Source of the DNA: Bryobacterales bacterium
GTDB taxonomy: Bacteria; Acidobacteriota; Terriglobia; Bryobacterales; UBA6623
Assembly (NCBI GenBank): GCA_026713545.1
Contig: JAPOOG010000083.1
Span: 62,001 to 126,000 of the forward strand
Direction: 5' to 3'
DNA: 64,000 nt
In this document: positions 56,453 to 64,000 of the stretch, piece after piece
How positions within the stretch are numbered: the stretch's first letter is position 1
Layout of the letters: the number at the start of each line of letters is the position of its first letter
Made by a program: the position numbers and the translations under genes
Notes under the pieces: generated by a model
The model's database searches: none
Told to the model about the DNA's origin: nothing
Seen by the model: the letters and a program-made list of their open reading frames with translations, nothing else

Positions 56453-58495
56453 TCACGTCCGAAAGCCCACTGACCTCGGATAATCCGGCTTGGCTTCGCA
56501 CTCCATGCGCAACATATTCGCAAGCTCCTGTGGGTCTCGCAAGCAATCGAGAAGCTCGGCTTTCCGGCGCACGACAGCGAAGTCGCCCGGTGTCAGGGCG
56601 GCAAGATCTTCGAGCACGGCCGGGGGAGTAAGCGCAAAATAGTCCTGGAATGCAGCCGTCACCTGTTGAGGCAAGAGATAGTCGAGAGCGATCTTGAAGG
56701 TGAAGCGCCGCAGCGTCGCCGGATCGAGGTGTTCACCGAAGTTGGTCGTGCAAGCGAAGGGGAGCGGGTGGCTTTCCATCCAGGTCAGCATTTCGTTGAC
56801 TTGGCTGATCTCCCAGTTTCTTACTGCGAAACGCCGGTCGGCCAGCAGGGAATCGGCTTCGTCGAAGACCAGGAATGCCTCCGAGTTTCGCGCCTCGGCG
56901 AAGGCTGCCGCAATCAGCTTTTCGGTTTTGCCGACCCACATCGACATCAGGTCGGATGCTCTCTTTTGCACGACTTTGAGGCCGAGCCGGTCGGCGAGAT
57001 GGCGGACGAACGCGCTCTTCCCTGTGCCGGGCGGTCCTTGCAGACAAAGCGAGTAATGCCGCAGACCGCTGCCCGCGAGACGCTCCGCGAGCCGGACCGG
57101 GTTCGTATCGGCGCGGATCAGTGCTGTATCGAACTTCGCCGACGCTTGTTGACGCGGCGGCTTCACGCCGGATAGCACCCGCGACAGACCCTTTACGCCG
57201 CGGCGAACGTCGGCGATGGTTCCTCCGCCGAGCCGCGCAGCGGCGGTGACCCCGGCGGCCACGCCCGGTGTCACGTCGAACTCCACGGCGATGGCTCGCG
57301 CTTCTTCTTCGCCCGATTCGATGCCGTGACGAGCAAGCTGCCGCGACCAGATTCGAGTTCGGACTTTAGGCGGCGGTTGGCGCAGCTCCAGGGCGAACAT
57401 CATGCGGCGCAGAACGGTGGGGCACGTGTCCCGGGCTGAGTTCGAGGTCCACAGCGTGGGTGCCGGCGCCTGCTCGAGCAGGCGGTTCATGAACACCTTG
57501 GAGCCTTCGGCTCGGAGATGCTTGGGCACGTCGAACGGCATTCCGGCCCAAGGATGGGAAAGCAGGTCCTCCATCTCGTCGAAGAGCAGGATGGACCCGC
57601 GGCGAAGCGCCAGTAGGCGCTGGACAAGCCGGAGTTCCTGAAGCCTCTCGTGACGTGACGGCTCGCCGCCGCCGTGGCTGCTCGATTCGCCGACAGTATA
57701 AAGCGGTGCTTCCAGCCGCGCGGCCAGCGTCTTGCAGAACTCGGTCTTGCCGGTGCCCGGAGGCCCGTACACGAGGACGTTCACGCCCGATGCGCCGGTT
57801 TGCAGAGCCCCTTTCAGTACCCGTTCGACATGGTCACGATTCTCAGCTACGTGATCGAAATCCGACCAGCGGAGATCACCCGGGGGCGCCTCGTCGAGCA
57901 GCAGCCGCTGCGCGTCCGAATCGGCCTGATTCGAAACCCACTGCAGCCGATTCAGCCGGGCGATGGGCGTCAGGTCGCCATCGCACCCGATGAATACAAG
58001 CCCCGATTTCACGAGTGGCGCATCGGGCGCCAATCGGCTGAGGATCGTGTTGGGCGATACGCCGAGGAAGCAGGGCAGAGCTGGGCTTCTGCTAAAAAGT
58101 GCCCCCCGCCTACTGTCGAATATGCTGTCCACCATCGACTCGATGGTTGGCAGCACGCGGTAGAGCATCACGAACTCCAGAATTTCAGTATCCGTTCGCG
58201 AGAGGCGCATCGCCTTTCCGAGATACCGAAGCCGCCGCGCCAAGCGGTCTGGCCGTGCCCGAATAGCCACCTTATATTGGTTTTCAAGAGCTTCTCTCAG
58301 ATTCTCCCATTCCGGTGCCGGCACTCCTCGGCACAGCCCGTCTTTGGACGTCGGCGGACTTTCGAACTCCAGCTCGCTTTCGTGTTCGAAGACCCACTTC
58401 GCCAGTCCTGTCGCATTTGAAGAACTGTGTCGAAGTCGCGAGGCGGCGTTTGACAGGTAGAAGAAGACAAGGCGGCGTTCGTAGGCGGTGAGCAT
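56453..58495 (-). CDS. Double-AAA+ ATPase
   Basis: A 680-residue protein with two AAA+ modules. Module 1 has Walker A GPPGTGKT at 244-251 and Walker B ILLFDEMED at 302-310. Module 2 has Walker A GPPGTGKS at 487-494 and Walker B FLVFDEADS at 541-549, with a sensor/finger stretch TTNFGEHLDPATLRRF around 583-598. The first 230 residues are a helical region with no named domain. The start ATG 58495 is used over an upstream frame start at 58537. It is first in an operon with the nuclease. It may unfold or load a target for the nuclease, but this is inferred from context. Confidence 0.85.
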   Translation of the reverse strand: MLTAYERRLVFFYLSNAASRLRHSSSNATGLAKWVFEHESELEFESPPTSKDGLCRGVPAPEWENLREALENQYKVAIRARPDRLARRLRYLGKAMRLSRTDTEILEFVMLYRVLPTIESMVDSIFDSRRGALFSRSPALPCFLGVSPNTILSRLAPDAPLVKSGLVFIGCDGDLTPIARLNRLQWVSNQADSDAQRLLLDEAPPGDLRWSDFDHVAENRDHVERVLKGALQTGASGVNVLVYGPPGTGKTEFCKTLAARLEAPLYTVGESSSHGGGEPSRHERLQELRLVQRLLALRRGSILLFDEMEDLLSHPWAGMPFDVPKHLRAEGSKVFMNRLLEQAPAPTLWTSNSARDTCPTVLRRMMFALELRQPPPKVRTRIWSRQLARHGIESGEEEARAIAVEFDVTPGVAAGVTAAARLGGGTIADVRRGVKGLSRVLSGVKPPRQQASAKFDTALIRADTNPVRLAERLAGSGLRHYSLCLQGPPGTGKSAFVRHLADRLGLKVVQKRASDLMSMWVGKTEKLIAAAFAEARNSEAFLVFDEADSLLADRRFAVRNWEISQVNEMLTWMESHPLPFACTTNFGEHLDPATLRRFTFKIALDYLLPQQVTAAFQDYFALTPPAVLEDLAALTPGDFAVVRRKAELLDCLRDPQELANMLRMECEAKPDYPRSVGFRT

Positions 58496-58757
58496 GGCGT
58501 ATTCCGTGTTCCTGGCTCTCACGAGCGAGAGTAACACCGCAATGCGTCAGATTCGGACGCACTAACGTGCGCCCACAAAATATTTTTGGGTTCGGTAAAA
58601 ATACGGCGTATCAGCGCTTTGCAAACACGCACAAACTCCGTGCCATCTCTGATTCGGTCTGTGGATCGGCCTTCGATGCTCTCCCTGGACAGGCCGCCCG
58701 TTCTCAGCCTGTGGGTGTGACGGCCATCACGACACCGATCATCGTTGGGGATCTCAG

Positions 58758-59510
58758 CTAGAGGCGGCGAAGGTGGAACCCGCCGTCTACGTCGAATGCT
58801 TGTCCGGTGGCGTAGTCCCAATGACCGTCGGCGATGGACCGCACGGCTCGGGCGATGTCCTCCGGGGTTCCGAGGCGGTTCTGGGGCAGCAGCCCTTCCG
58901 CGGCCAACTTCTCGTATTTGGCGAGAACGGGCGCCACCATGTCCGTGCGGATGATGCCGGGGCGAATCTCGAAGACGGTGATGCCGTCGGCCGCGAGGCG
59001 GTCCGCGAAGAGCGCAACGGCCATGCCGAGGCCGGCCTTGGAGACGCAGTACTCGCCGCGGTTCGGCGACGACGTATATGCCGAGATGGAGGTGATGAAG
59101 ACAATACGGCCGGAACCGTTCTGTTGCATCCAGCGGGCCGCGGCTTGCGTCAGGAAATACGGACCCTTGAGGTTGGTGTCGAGGACTTCGTCGAAACTCT
59201 CTTCGGTGGCCTCCAGCAGATCGCGCCGCTCGCGGGGCGCCATCCCGGCGTTGTTGACGAGCAGATCGAGCCGCCCGAATTTTTCCCGGCAATAAGCAAG
59301 CAGCGCCTCGCGGTCTTGCCTTTGAGCGAGGTCGATCTTGAAGATCTCGACCCCGGATTCCTCCTGCAGGCTCCGGGCGGCGTCTTCGCGGCTGCGGTAG
59401 GTCGCAATCACGCGATGGCTGCGGGCGAGATCGCCTGCAATGGCACGGCCGATGCCACGGCTGCCGCCGGTGACGATCGCCACAGGTCGTGAGGAGGGTT
59501 CAGTTGTCAT
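58758..59510 (-). CDS. Short-chain dehydrogenase/reductase (3-ketoacyl-ACP reductase-like)
   Basis: A 250-residue SDR. The cofactor loop TGGSRGIG near residue 15, NNAG near residue 87, catalytic serine (ITSISAYT) and Y-x-x-x-K (YCVSKAG) near residue 155 are all present. The C-terminus GFHLRRL completes the standard length. The NADP(H)-type TGGSRGIG with a following Arg favours NADPH. It starts 15 bases downstream of gdhA, so it is likely co-transcribed. Substrate unclear; FabG-like is the nearest family name. Confidence 0.92.
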   Translation of the reverse strand: MTTEPSSRPVAIVTGGSRGIGRAIAGDLARSHRVIATYRSREDAARSLQEESGVEIFKIDLAQRQDREALLAYCREKFGRLDLLVNNAGMAPRERRDLLEATEESFDEVLDTNLKGPYFLTQAAARWMQQNGSGRIVFITSISAYTSSPNRGEYCVSKAGLGMAVALFADRLAADGITVFEIRPGIIRTDMVAPVLAKYEKLAAEGLLPQNRLGTPEDIARAVRSIADGHWDYATGQAFDVDGGFHLRRL

Positions 59511-59525
59511 GAGCCATCCGCTCCG

Positions 59526-60893
59526 CTACACGATTCCATAAGCCAACATCGCATCGGCGACCTTGACGAATCCCGCGATGTTGGCGCCATCGACGTAATC
59601 AATGTATTCGTCCTTGCCATTGTGACCGAACTCGACGCACTTGGCGTGGATGTTCTTCATGATGTCCTGCAATCGGCCGTCCACTTCCTCCCGGGTCCAG
59701 GAGATCCGCAGCGCATTCTGACTCTGCTCCAAGCCTGAGACGGCCACGCCGCCGGCGTTGGCGGCTTTTGCCGGGCCGAACAAGATCCTCGCCTCCCGAA
59801 AGGCTTGCACGGCATCCAGCTCGGTCGGCATGTTGGCGCCTTCCGCCACTGCCAGCACGCCGTTGGCCAATAGCGTCTTGGCCTGTTCGAGGTTCAACTC
59901 GTTCTGGGTCGCGCACGGAAAAGCCAAGTCGCAGGGCGTGGCCCAAGGCCGCTGCTTCTCGTAGAACGCGCAGCCGAATTTCTTCGCGTACTCCTTGGTC
60001 CGCCCGCGGCGCACTTCCTTGAGCTGCTTGAGCCAGTCCAACTTCTTGTCCCGAATCCCGTTGGGATCGTGAATGAACCCTCCCGAGTCGGACGCCGTGA
60101 CGACCTTGGCGCCCAATTCGTTGAGCTTCTCGATCACATAAAGCGCAACGTTCCCCGATCCGGAAACCACCGCTGTCTTGCCGGCGACGCCGTCTCCGCG
60201 TCGGGCCAGCATGTTCTGCATGAAATAGACCGCGCCGTATCCCGTCGCTTCCGTCCGAACGAGACTGCCTCCGAACGCGAGGCCCTTGCCGGTGAGGATG
60301 CCCGTGAAGCGGTTTTCCAGACGCTTGTACTGCCCGAACATGTAGCTGATTTCCCGAGCGCCCACACCGATATCACCCGCCGGCACGTCGGTGTCTTCAC
60401 CGATGTGCCGCGAGAGTTCAATCATCAATGAGTGGCAGAAGCGCATCACTTCGCGGTCGCTCTTGCCCTTCGGGTTGAAGTTCGATCCGCCTTTGCCGCC
60501 CCCCATCGGCAGCGTCGTGAGGCTGTTCTTGAGCACTTGTTCGAAACCGAGGAACTTCAGCACGCTCAGGGTCACCGAAGGGTGAAAACGCATCCCTCCT
60601 TTGTAGGGCCCGATCGAGTTGTTGAATTGAACCCGCCAGGCCCGATTCGCCCGAATGTTACCCTTGTCGTCCTCCCACGTAACGCGAAAGATGATCACGC
60701 GGTCGGGCTCCGTCATGCGTTCGAGGATCTGTGCCTTGCGGTAGCGCGGGTGCTCGAGCAGGTACGGCATCAGACTCTCGGTAACCTCGCGGACCGCCTG
60801 GTGAAATTCCGGCTGTCCGGGATTCCGCCTGACAAGACCGGCCATGAAGGCATCGATCTCGCGCTGAACCTCGCGCGTAGCTGGTCTCGTCAT
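59526..60893 (-). CDS. gdhA: NADP-specific glutamate dehydrogenase
   Basis: A 455-residue GdhA. ATG 60893 is used: GGGAGG lies 6 bases upstream, while the longer frame start would add an unlikely leader. Substrate-binding and catalytic segments match the family: GPYKGGMRFHPSV, the lysine block GGGKGGSNFNPKGK, DVPAGDIGVG, and NMPTELDAV. It converts 2-oxoglutarate and ammonium to glutamate with NADPH in the cytosol. Two acetamidase/formamidase genes in the window would release ammonium for it. Confidence 0.97.
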   Translation of the reverse strand: MTRPATREVQREIDAFMAGLVRRNPGQPEFHQAVREVTESLMPYLLEHPRYRKAQILERMTEPDRVIIFRVTWEDDKGNIRANRAWRVQFNNSIGPYKGGMRFHPSVTLSVLKFLGFEQVLKNSLTTLPMGGGKGGSNFNPKGKSDREVMRFCHSLMIELSRHIGEDTDVPAGDIGVGAREISYMFGQYKRLENRFTGILTGKGLAFGGSLVRTEATGYGAVYFMQNMLARRGDGVAGKTAVVSGSGNVALYVIEKLNELGAKVVTASDSGGFIHDPNGIRDKKLDWLKQLKEVRRGRTKEYAKKFGCAFYEKQRPWATPCDLAFPCATQNELNLEQAKTLLANGVLAVAEGANMPTELDAVQAFREARILFGPAKAANAGGVAVSGLEQSQNALRISWTREEVDGRLQDIMKNIHAKCVEFGHNGKDEYIDYVDGANIAGFVKVADAMLAYGIV

Positions 60894-61054
60894 CAACAAC
60901 CTCCCGTCACGGTGCCGATAACACCAAACATCGGTCCAAACGTCCGCAAACAGCAGCAACTTCCGTCCGCGATTTTCATCTTGGCGGCCATAGACCTATG
61001 GTACTCTGATCCGGCATATCTTCATCATCAGTCTTCTACTCACTTTCCACTTAC

Positions 61055-62026
61055 ATGCAACGGATTCTTAGAGAGCAATCGAGGAAGTACGCTTTCAACT
61101 GGCAGGACGAGCCGCTGCTGCGGGTCCGTCCCGGCGAAAGCTTCGAAATCGAAACCTACGACGCCAGCGCGGGTTTCTTCAAGACGCCCGAGGACAAGGC
61201 CATTCCCGCCAAGCGACCCGGTTTCGATCGGGTTCCGCCGCTCTCGAATCCCATCGGCGGTCCTGTATACCTCGAGGGCGCCGAGCGCTACGACACCCTT
61301 GTCGTGACCATTGAGCATATCGAGGTCGCCGACTTTTCGTGGACCGCGAACGGACCGAAGCGCGGCCCTCTCGGTGAGTCCAACCGCTGGCCGGAAATCT
61401 CCGAGGAGTACACCACCTACATCTTGCGTCACGAGCCCGGAGCCAGCGGTTCGATGCGGGACGGCACGATACACTTCAACGACCGCATTTCGTGGCCGGT
61501 CACGCCCTTCGTCGGCACGATCGGAGTAGCGCCCGACCGGGAAGTCGCCACCAGCGGCGACGGCCAGGACGCCTGGGGCGGCAACCTCGATATCCGTGAT
61601 GTCGCGCCGGGCAATCGAGTTCATCTGCCGGTTTATCACGAAGGGGCTCTGTTCTATCTCGGGGACGTTCACGCCAGCCAGGGCGATACGGAATTCACCG
61701 GCACCGCAGCGGAAACGAACTCGACCGTCCGCGTCAAGTTGGAGTTGATCAAACAGAAGCGTCTCCCTTGGATACGCATCGAGAAGCCCGATTCCATCGT
61801 GTCGGTCTACGCCTATCGGCCCTTGGAGGTCGCCGTCGAGATCGCCACCCTCAATCTCATGGATTGGCTGATCACCGACTACCGCTATCCGCCCAACGAC
61901 GCCTACGCTCTGGTGTCCACCTGCCCGGACTTCAGGATCAACGTCTATCAGATGGTCAAGCTTGCCAATCTGAATTATGTAGCCGGGGCGGAGATTCCCC
62001 GGCGCTATCTCGACGCCTACCTGTAG
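61055..62026 (+). CDS. Acetamidase/formamidase family protein (second copy)
   Basis: A 323-residue member of the same family as the gene at 6722. The landmarks GTIGVAPDREVA, WGGNLDIRDV and GDVHASQGDTEFTG are conserved, including the family signature with D-x-H-A-S-Q-G-D. It differs from the first copy through most of its length and so is not a recent duplicate. ATG 61055 begins MQRILREQSRKYAFNW. It is divergent from gdhA by about 160 bases, so the shared region may coordinate amide use with glutamate synthesis. Substrate is unknown. Confidence 0.87.
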   Translation: MQRILREQSRKYAFNWQDEPLLRVRPGESFEIETYDASAGFFKTPEDKAIPAKRPGFDRVPPLSNPIGGPVYLEGAERYDTLVVTIEHIEVADFSWTANGPKRGPLGESNRWPEISEEYTTYILRHEPGASGSMRDGTIHFNDRISWPVTPFVGTIGVAPDREVATSGDGQDAWGGNLDIRDVAPGNRVHLPVYHEGALFYLGDVHASQGDTEFTGTAAETNSTVRVKLELIKQKRLPWIRIEKPDSIVSVYAYRPLEVAVEIATLNLMDWLITDYRYPPNDAYALVSTCPDFRINVYQMVKLANLNYVAGAEIPRRYLDAYL

Positions 62027-62406
62027 GCGACCGGCTGCTCGGTAAGTCCGGCCAGGGGAACGGATATGCCGGACCAAGGTCCGAAATTGGTTGCTTCATC
62101 TGCCGAACGCAATCGCTAAAGGGCAGAGGGCAGGGCACCGGGACGTCCGGCAAACCTCACTCCATAGCTCCGATCTTGCCAGGTAAGCCGAACTCTGCGT
62201 CGCGCTGGGAATTCGCGTCACGTCCATATAAGACCTCGACGCCGCTCTGCAGGAAGCCTTGGCGCACGACGGTCCGGCCACGCTGGAAATCCTTACCGGA
62301 GGCCGACCTGAACGTATTGCCAGGATGGGAGCCGTATCGACGGTACGGGGCGGACCGCTCGCCCCTTGAGATTCCACCGAGGGGTGCGGAAGTGCGTCGA
62401 GTTCTT
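62027..62406. other. Intergenic, about 380 bp between convergent genes
   Basis: No gene recognised; open frames of about 65-100 codons on both strands show no known family. No clear terminator or repeat was found. Confidence 0.45.
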
Positions 62407-63423
62407 TTACGGCAGAGGCAGGAGGCGGAGCACTCTTTTGCTTTCAAGCTCGTATACCCAACCTTCAAGCCGCAGACGCCCCGTAGCCGTGCGAGCCGCG
62501 ACCCAGGGATGTGTCTTCAGATTTCTGAGCTGCTGCAAAACGTTCTGCTTGACGAGTTCAAGCCAACGGGCGTCGGGGTCCAGAAGGGGGTGCAACTCGT
62601 CAACCGCCAATCTCGCGGGCGCGACATACTGGATCCAGTCTCTGACGCTTGGAACGGTATCGAGGCCGTCCGGCTCCAACGCGGCCTTCATCGCACCGCA
62701 AAGCGTATGCCCGCAGACAATGATGCTCGGCACTTCGAGCACGGCGACGGCGTACTCGATGGTGGCGGTCACTCCCTCGGGACGGGGGGCATACGGGGGC
62801 ACGATATTACCCGCGTTGCGGATGACAAACAGCTCGCCGATACCGGTCTGCGTGATCACGCTCGGAATCAGGCGCGAGTCCGAGCAGGTGATGAACAGGG
62901 AATCGGGCGACTGCCCTTGGGCCATGGATTTGAACAGTGGGGGACGGGACGATGCACCGCCAAACCGCTCGGCGGCGGATTCGGCAAGGGTCCCAGAACT
63001 GGTGGTCTGGAGGCGCGCGGCGATGGCACTGACTTCATCGGTCTCGGCAACCTCTCCCATCTGTGAAGCGACATCGACGCGCACTGCATCATTAGCACCG
63101 AAAATAACATCGGATTCGCGATACTTCCGGGAGCCGTCCAGGCGAATGATGCTCGTGTGGTTGCCGGCGGCAAGCATCAGGAAAGGGTATTCGTCAGAAG
63201 TGTTTGCTTCGCCCGAGAGGACAGCGCTGATTTCCTGGTGTGTAACCGCGGCCGCCGGAGCGTCGGGAATCATCGTGCCCGTGCTGTCGGACACCTTGCC
63301 GGTGGTATTGCCGTCAAGAACCTGAGCATATGCCGGCTCGACATTGAACCCTGCAATGACCGCGACAGCCGACAGGTAAATGCCAAGAAGGAATCTGTGG
63401 CCGGAGTAGCTGATACCCATCAT
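62407..63423 (-). CDS. Beta-carbonic anhydrase fused to a TonB-receptor-type N-terminus
   Basis: A 338-residue chimera. Residues 1-33 form a signal peptide ending AYA. Residues 34-145 read as the degenerate N-terminal carboxypeptidase-regulatory domain of an Acidobacteriota TonB receptor (VLDGNTTGKVSDSTGTMIPD, then VRVDVASQMGEVAETDEV and AARLQT). From about residue 150 a beta-carbonic anhydrase begins. Its zinc ligands are complete: C180-x-D182-x-R184 and H239-x2-C242, plus NAGNIVPP. It would hydrate CO2 in the periplasm. GAGGTG lies 5 bases before ATG 63423. The start region and frame are continuous, with no sign of a frameshift. Confidence 0.88.
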   Translation of the reverse strand: MMGISYSGHRFLLGIYLSAVAVIAGFNVEPAYAQVLDGNTTGKVSDSTGTMIPDAPAAAVTHQEISAVLSGEANTSDEYPFLMLAAGNHTSIIRLDGSRKYRESDVIFGANDAVRVDVASQMGEVAETDEVSAIAARLQTTSSGTLAESAAERFGGASSRPPLFKSMAQGQSPDSLFITCSDSRLIPSVITQTGIGELFVIRNAGNIVPPYAPRPEGVTATIEYAVAVLEVPSIIVCGHTLCGAMKAALEPDGLDTVPSVRDWIQYVAPARLAVDELHPLLDPDARWLELVKQNVLQQLRNLKTHPWVAARTATGRLRLEGWVYELESKRVLRLLPLP

Positions 63424-64000
63424 TCATTCACCTCTGTAATGATGTGGCGACTGGATGCACGAAACCCGCCGCCGCTTGACAACGACCTCTAATGTTACAT
63501 CCTTCGATGGTTTTGAACGATGCGGCCGTCTAACAATGGCTCGACTCCAAAGGCGCCACCCTGGACTTCATTTTGTATTGGCGCCAAGAAAACGGACAGG
63601 GCATCGGTGGTTCTAACCGGGTTGCGTTGTGAGGGCCAAAGTGGCGCGGCCGCCCGGCTGGGAATATGTCGATGCTCACGCCCCATCGTTCTGACATGTT
63701 CCTTGGTGTGGAAGAACACATTCATACCCCACCCCACAGTGGTTCTTCTTGACAAAAAAAGGCGCTGGGTGTATTCAATAAGTGTCCTTCAAAAGAAGGG
63801 CCAAAAAAGGTTTTCGAGGAGGGTGAAATAGAACCACCGGTCACCGGAAGGCGACCGCGCAAGAACACTGGCTCACAGCGGTTTGTGGCAACAAGCCGTT
63901 GTCGTTGACGGAGTATCGAGCCCGGCGAAACGCGCGTGGCTAGAGGGCGGAATGTCCACAACGATGTCGGCGAGGGCTGGTACGGCGCGGTCGCCTTTTG
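63424..64000. other. Intergenic to window end, no gene recognised
   Basis: A possible promoter for rightward transcription is TTGACA at 63750-63755 with a weak TATTCA 17 bases on. No convincing gene follows it before the window ends. Frames up to about 103 codons show no family. A gene may begin beyond the window. Confidence 0.4.

Noticed and set aside
63520-63961. Frames of 79-103 codons near the right window edge
   Set aside because: No family features on either strand; they may be pieces of something beyond the window, but nothing supports a call.

Overview
The window looks like chromosomal DNA of an Acidobacteriota member, probably near Bryobacterales/Solibacter. The reasons are gene content and base composition: a GWxTD-domain protein, carboxypeptidase-regulatory (CarboxypepD_reg) TonB-type receptors and TPR proteins, a VWFA-related protein of the acidobacterial type, a lone DUF1501 protein and CRTAC1/UnbV-type lipoproteins, all in GC-rich DNA. 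This is inferred from families only; there is no rRNA or other phylogenetic anchor. I saw no tRNA, rRNA, CRISPR array or intact transposase gene.

Layout. 0-4.3 kb: GWxTD protein (cut by the window edge), an outer-membrane barrel protein, a small secreted regulatory-domain protein and the RNA ligase-like phosphodiesterase ThpR. 4.8-9.5 kb: sialidase, acetamidase/formamidase and a DUF1501 Tat protein. 9.8-11.7 kb: the housekeeping set yceD-like/rpmF/plsX. 12.1-17.5 kb: an ECF sigma factor, a membrane anti-sigma factor and a giant TonB-dependent receptor in one operon. 17.7-22 kb: two exported proteins that each carry three fused RidA domains, a DUF309 protein, a sulfite-oxidase-like molybdoenzyme and an unrecognised small protein. 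22.6-27.2 kb: a tandem pair of Gly-rich TPR proteins and a VWFA lipid-facing or secreted protein. 27.5-29.7 kb: an octaheme (hydroxylamine-oxidoreductase family) cytochrome with its NapC-type quinol partner. 30-38.8 kb: a helicase relic, a mutarotase-symporter fusion with an amidase and an unlisted 57-residue partner, an acyl-CoA ligase and a double alpha/beta-hydrolase. 39.2-50.1 kb: a membrane pyrophosphatase, a kinase-dCMP deaminase fusion, a repeat-rich zone, and a CRTAC1-like plus pentaheme-TPR operon. 50.3-52.9 kb: modABC. 53-58.5 kb: a DUF6817-like protein, then a possible defence or stress island (WYL regulator, split PD-(D/E)XK nuclease, double-AAA+ ATPase). 58.7-63.4 kb: SDR reductase, gdhA, a second acetamidase and a beta-carbonic anhydrase fused to the front end of a TonB receptor.

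Themes. Export and cell-envelope functions dominate. The modABC importer would supply the molybdoenzyme at 21 kb. A sialidase and a kelch-mutarotase/sodium symporter fusion suggest use of sialic acid or a related sugar. Two multiheme cytochrome operons indicate periplasmic redox work on nitrogen compounds or other donors.

The intergenic DNA is unusually rich in repeats. A roughly 260-bp inverted-repeat element (MITE-like) is present in two good copies and one decayed copy, and one of the good copies interrupts a sequence whose uninterrupted version lies 1.6 kb away. A second, 186-187-bp inverted-repeat element also occurs twice in full and three times in part. Degenerate arrays of a 7-bp CACGARN unit cluster at 41.5-43.8 kb around the dCMP deaminase gene. 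The strongest candidates for something new are the AAA+/split nuclease/WYL island, the triple-RidA exported proteins and the receptor-carbonic anhydrase chimera.
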